Translations under genes and position numbers: made by a program
Notes under the pieces: generated by a model
The model's database searches: none
The model's input: the letters and a program-made list of their open reading frames with translations, nothing else
What the model was told of the DNA's origin: nothing
Source: an uncultured bacterium
GTDB taxonomy: Bacteria; Vulcanimicrobiota; Xenobia; Xenobiales; Xenobiaceae
Length of the DNA stretch: 14,141 nucleotides
Direction of reading: 5' to 3'
Assembly: GCA_934636825.1 (NCBI GenBank)
Contig: CAKUBG010000039.1
Coordinates: 1 to 14,141 of the forward strand
Shown: in pieces, positions 14,070 through 14,141 of the stretch
How positions within the stretch are numbered: the first letter of the stretch is position 1
How the letters are laid out: each line of letters begins with the position of its first letter

Positions 14070-14141
14070 ACTACCCACCACCTAAAGGTGGTGGGCTTCT
14101 AAGGAGCTAACGCTCCTATTTAAGAAGTTTGATATTTAAGT
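14067..14141 (-). mobile_element. Putative IS200/IS605-type right end (3' part of a TnpB-associated RNA), cut by window edge
   Basis: Directly after the glycosyltransferase comes CCCACCACC-TAAA-GGTGGTGGG (14074-14095, 9-bp stem), then AGGAGC-TAAC-GCTCCT (14102-14117, 6-bp stem) enclosed by CTTCT (14096-14100) and AGAAG (14123-14127). Read on the minus strand, the order is two hairpins, then TAGTTCA, then flanking gene sequence. This is the layout of the right end of IS200/IS605 elements, where the last hairpin and a short TTCA-like tail form the scaffold end of the omega RNA and flanking DNA supplies the guide. Neither hairpin has a T run on the plus strand, so they are poor terminators for the glycosyltransferase. 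A short minus-strand frame ending at TAG 14116-14118 could be the end of a transposon protein, but it is too short to judge. The match is from memory of the family's structure, not a search. Confidence 0.6.

Noticed and set aside
14074..14095. The 9-bp hairpin as the glycosyltransferase terminator
   Set aside because: It is followed by GCTTCTAAGG, not by a T run, and is paired with a second hairpin in a transposon-end layout. A role in ending transcription is not excluded but is not what the sequence best shows.

Overview
The window looks like chromosomal DNA from an anaerobic, low-to-medium GC bacterium. The grounds are a ferredoxin-dependent 2-oxoacid oxidoreductase, a tRNA with an encoded CCA end, strong GGAGG-type ribosome binding sites on the housekeeping genes, and a grpE-dnaK-dnaJ-prmA-rsmE gene order like that of Firmicutes and some other phyla. 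I cannot name the phylum from the sequence alone.

Left part (1-9833) is read entirely on the minus strand. In order of transcription it holds a two-gene 2-oxoacid:ferredoxin oxidoreductase operon (a delta-alpha fusion, then a beta-gamma fusion, with stop and start overlapping as ATGA), a strong bidirectional hairpin terminator, then a chaperone and translation-maintenance cluster: an unusually long grpE, a roughly 400-base gene-free stretch full of inverted and direct repeats, dnaK, a hairpin, dnaJ, prmA (start embedded in the end of dnaJ) and rsmE. After that comes a well-formed promoter driving tRNA-Val(CAC) and tRNA-Asp(GTC); the tRNA-Asp gene runs off the left edge. No hrcA gene and no CIRCE operator are visible, so control of the heat-shock genes must rest on something else.

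Right part (10047-14069) is less conserved. On the plus strand are a divergent crotonase-fold protein that has lost both catalytic glutamates of enoyl-CoA hydratases, overlapped by a GNAT-type acetyltransferase. Then come a small lipoprotein on the minus strand and, divergent from it, a polytopic GT-C-type membrane glycosyltransferase on the plus strand. These genes mostly lack strong ribosome binding sites, unlike the left half.

At the extreme right the glycosyltransferase stop codon runs directly into two stacked hairpins that look like the right end of an IS200/IS605-type element (the 3' end of a TnpB-associated omega RNA, read on the minus strand). The body of that element lies outside the window. 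This boundary, the repeat-rich dnaK upstream region and the elongated GrpE are the points most worth checking.
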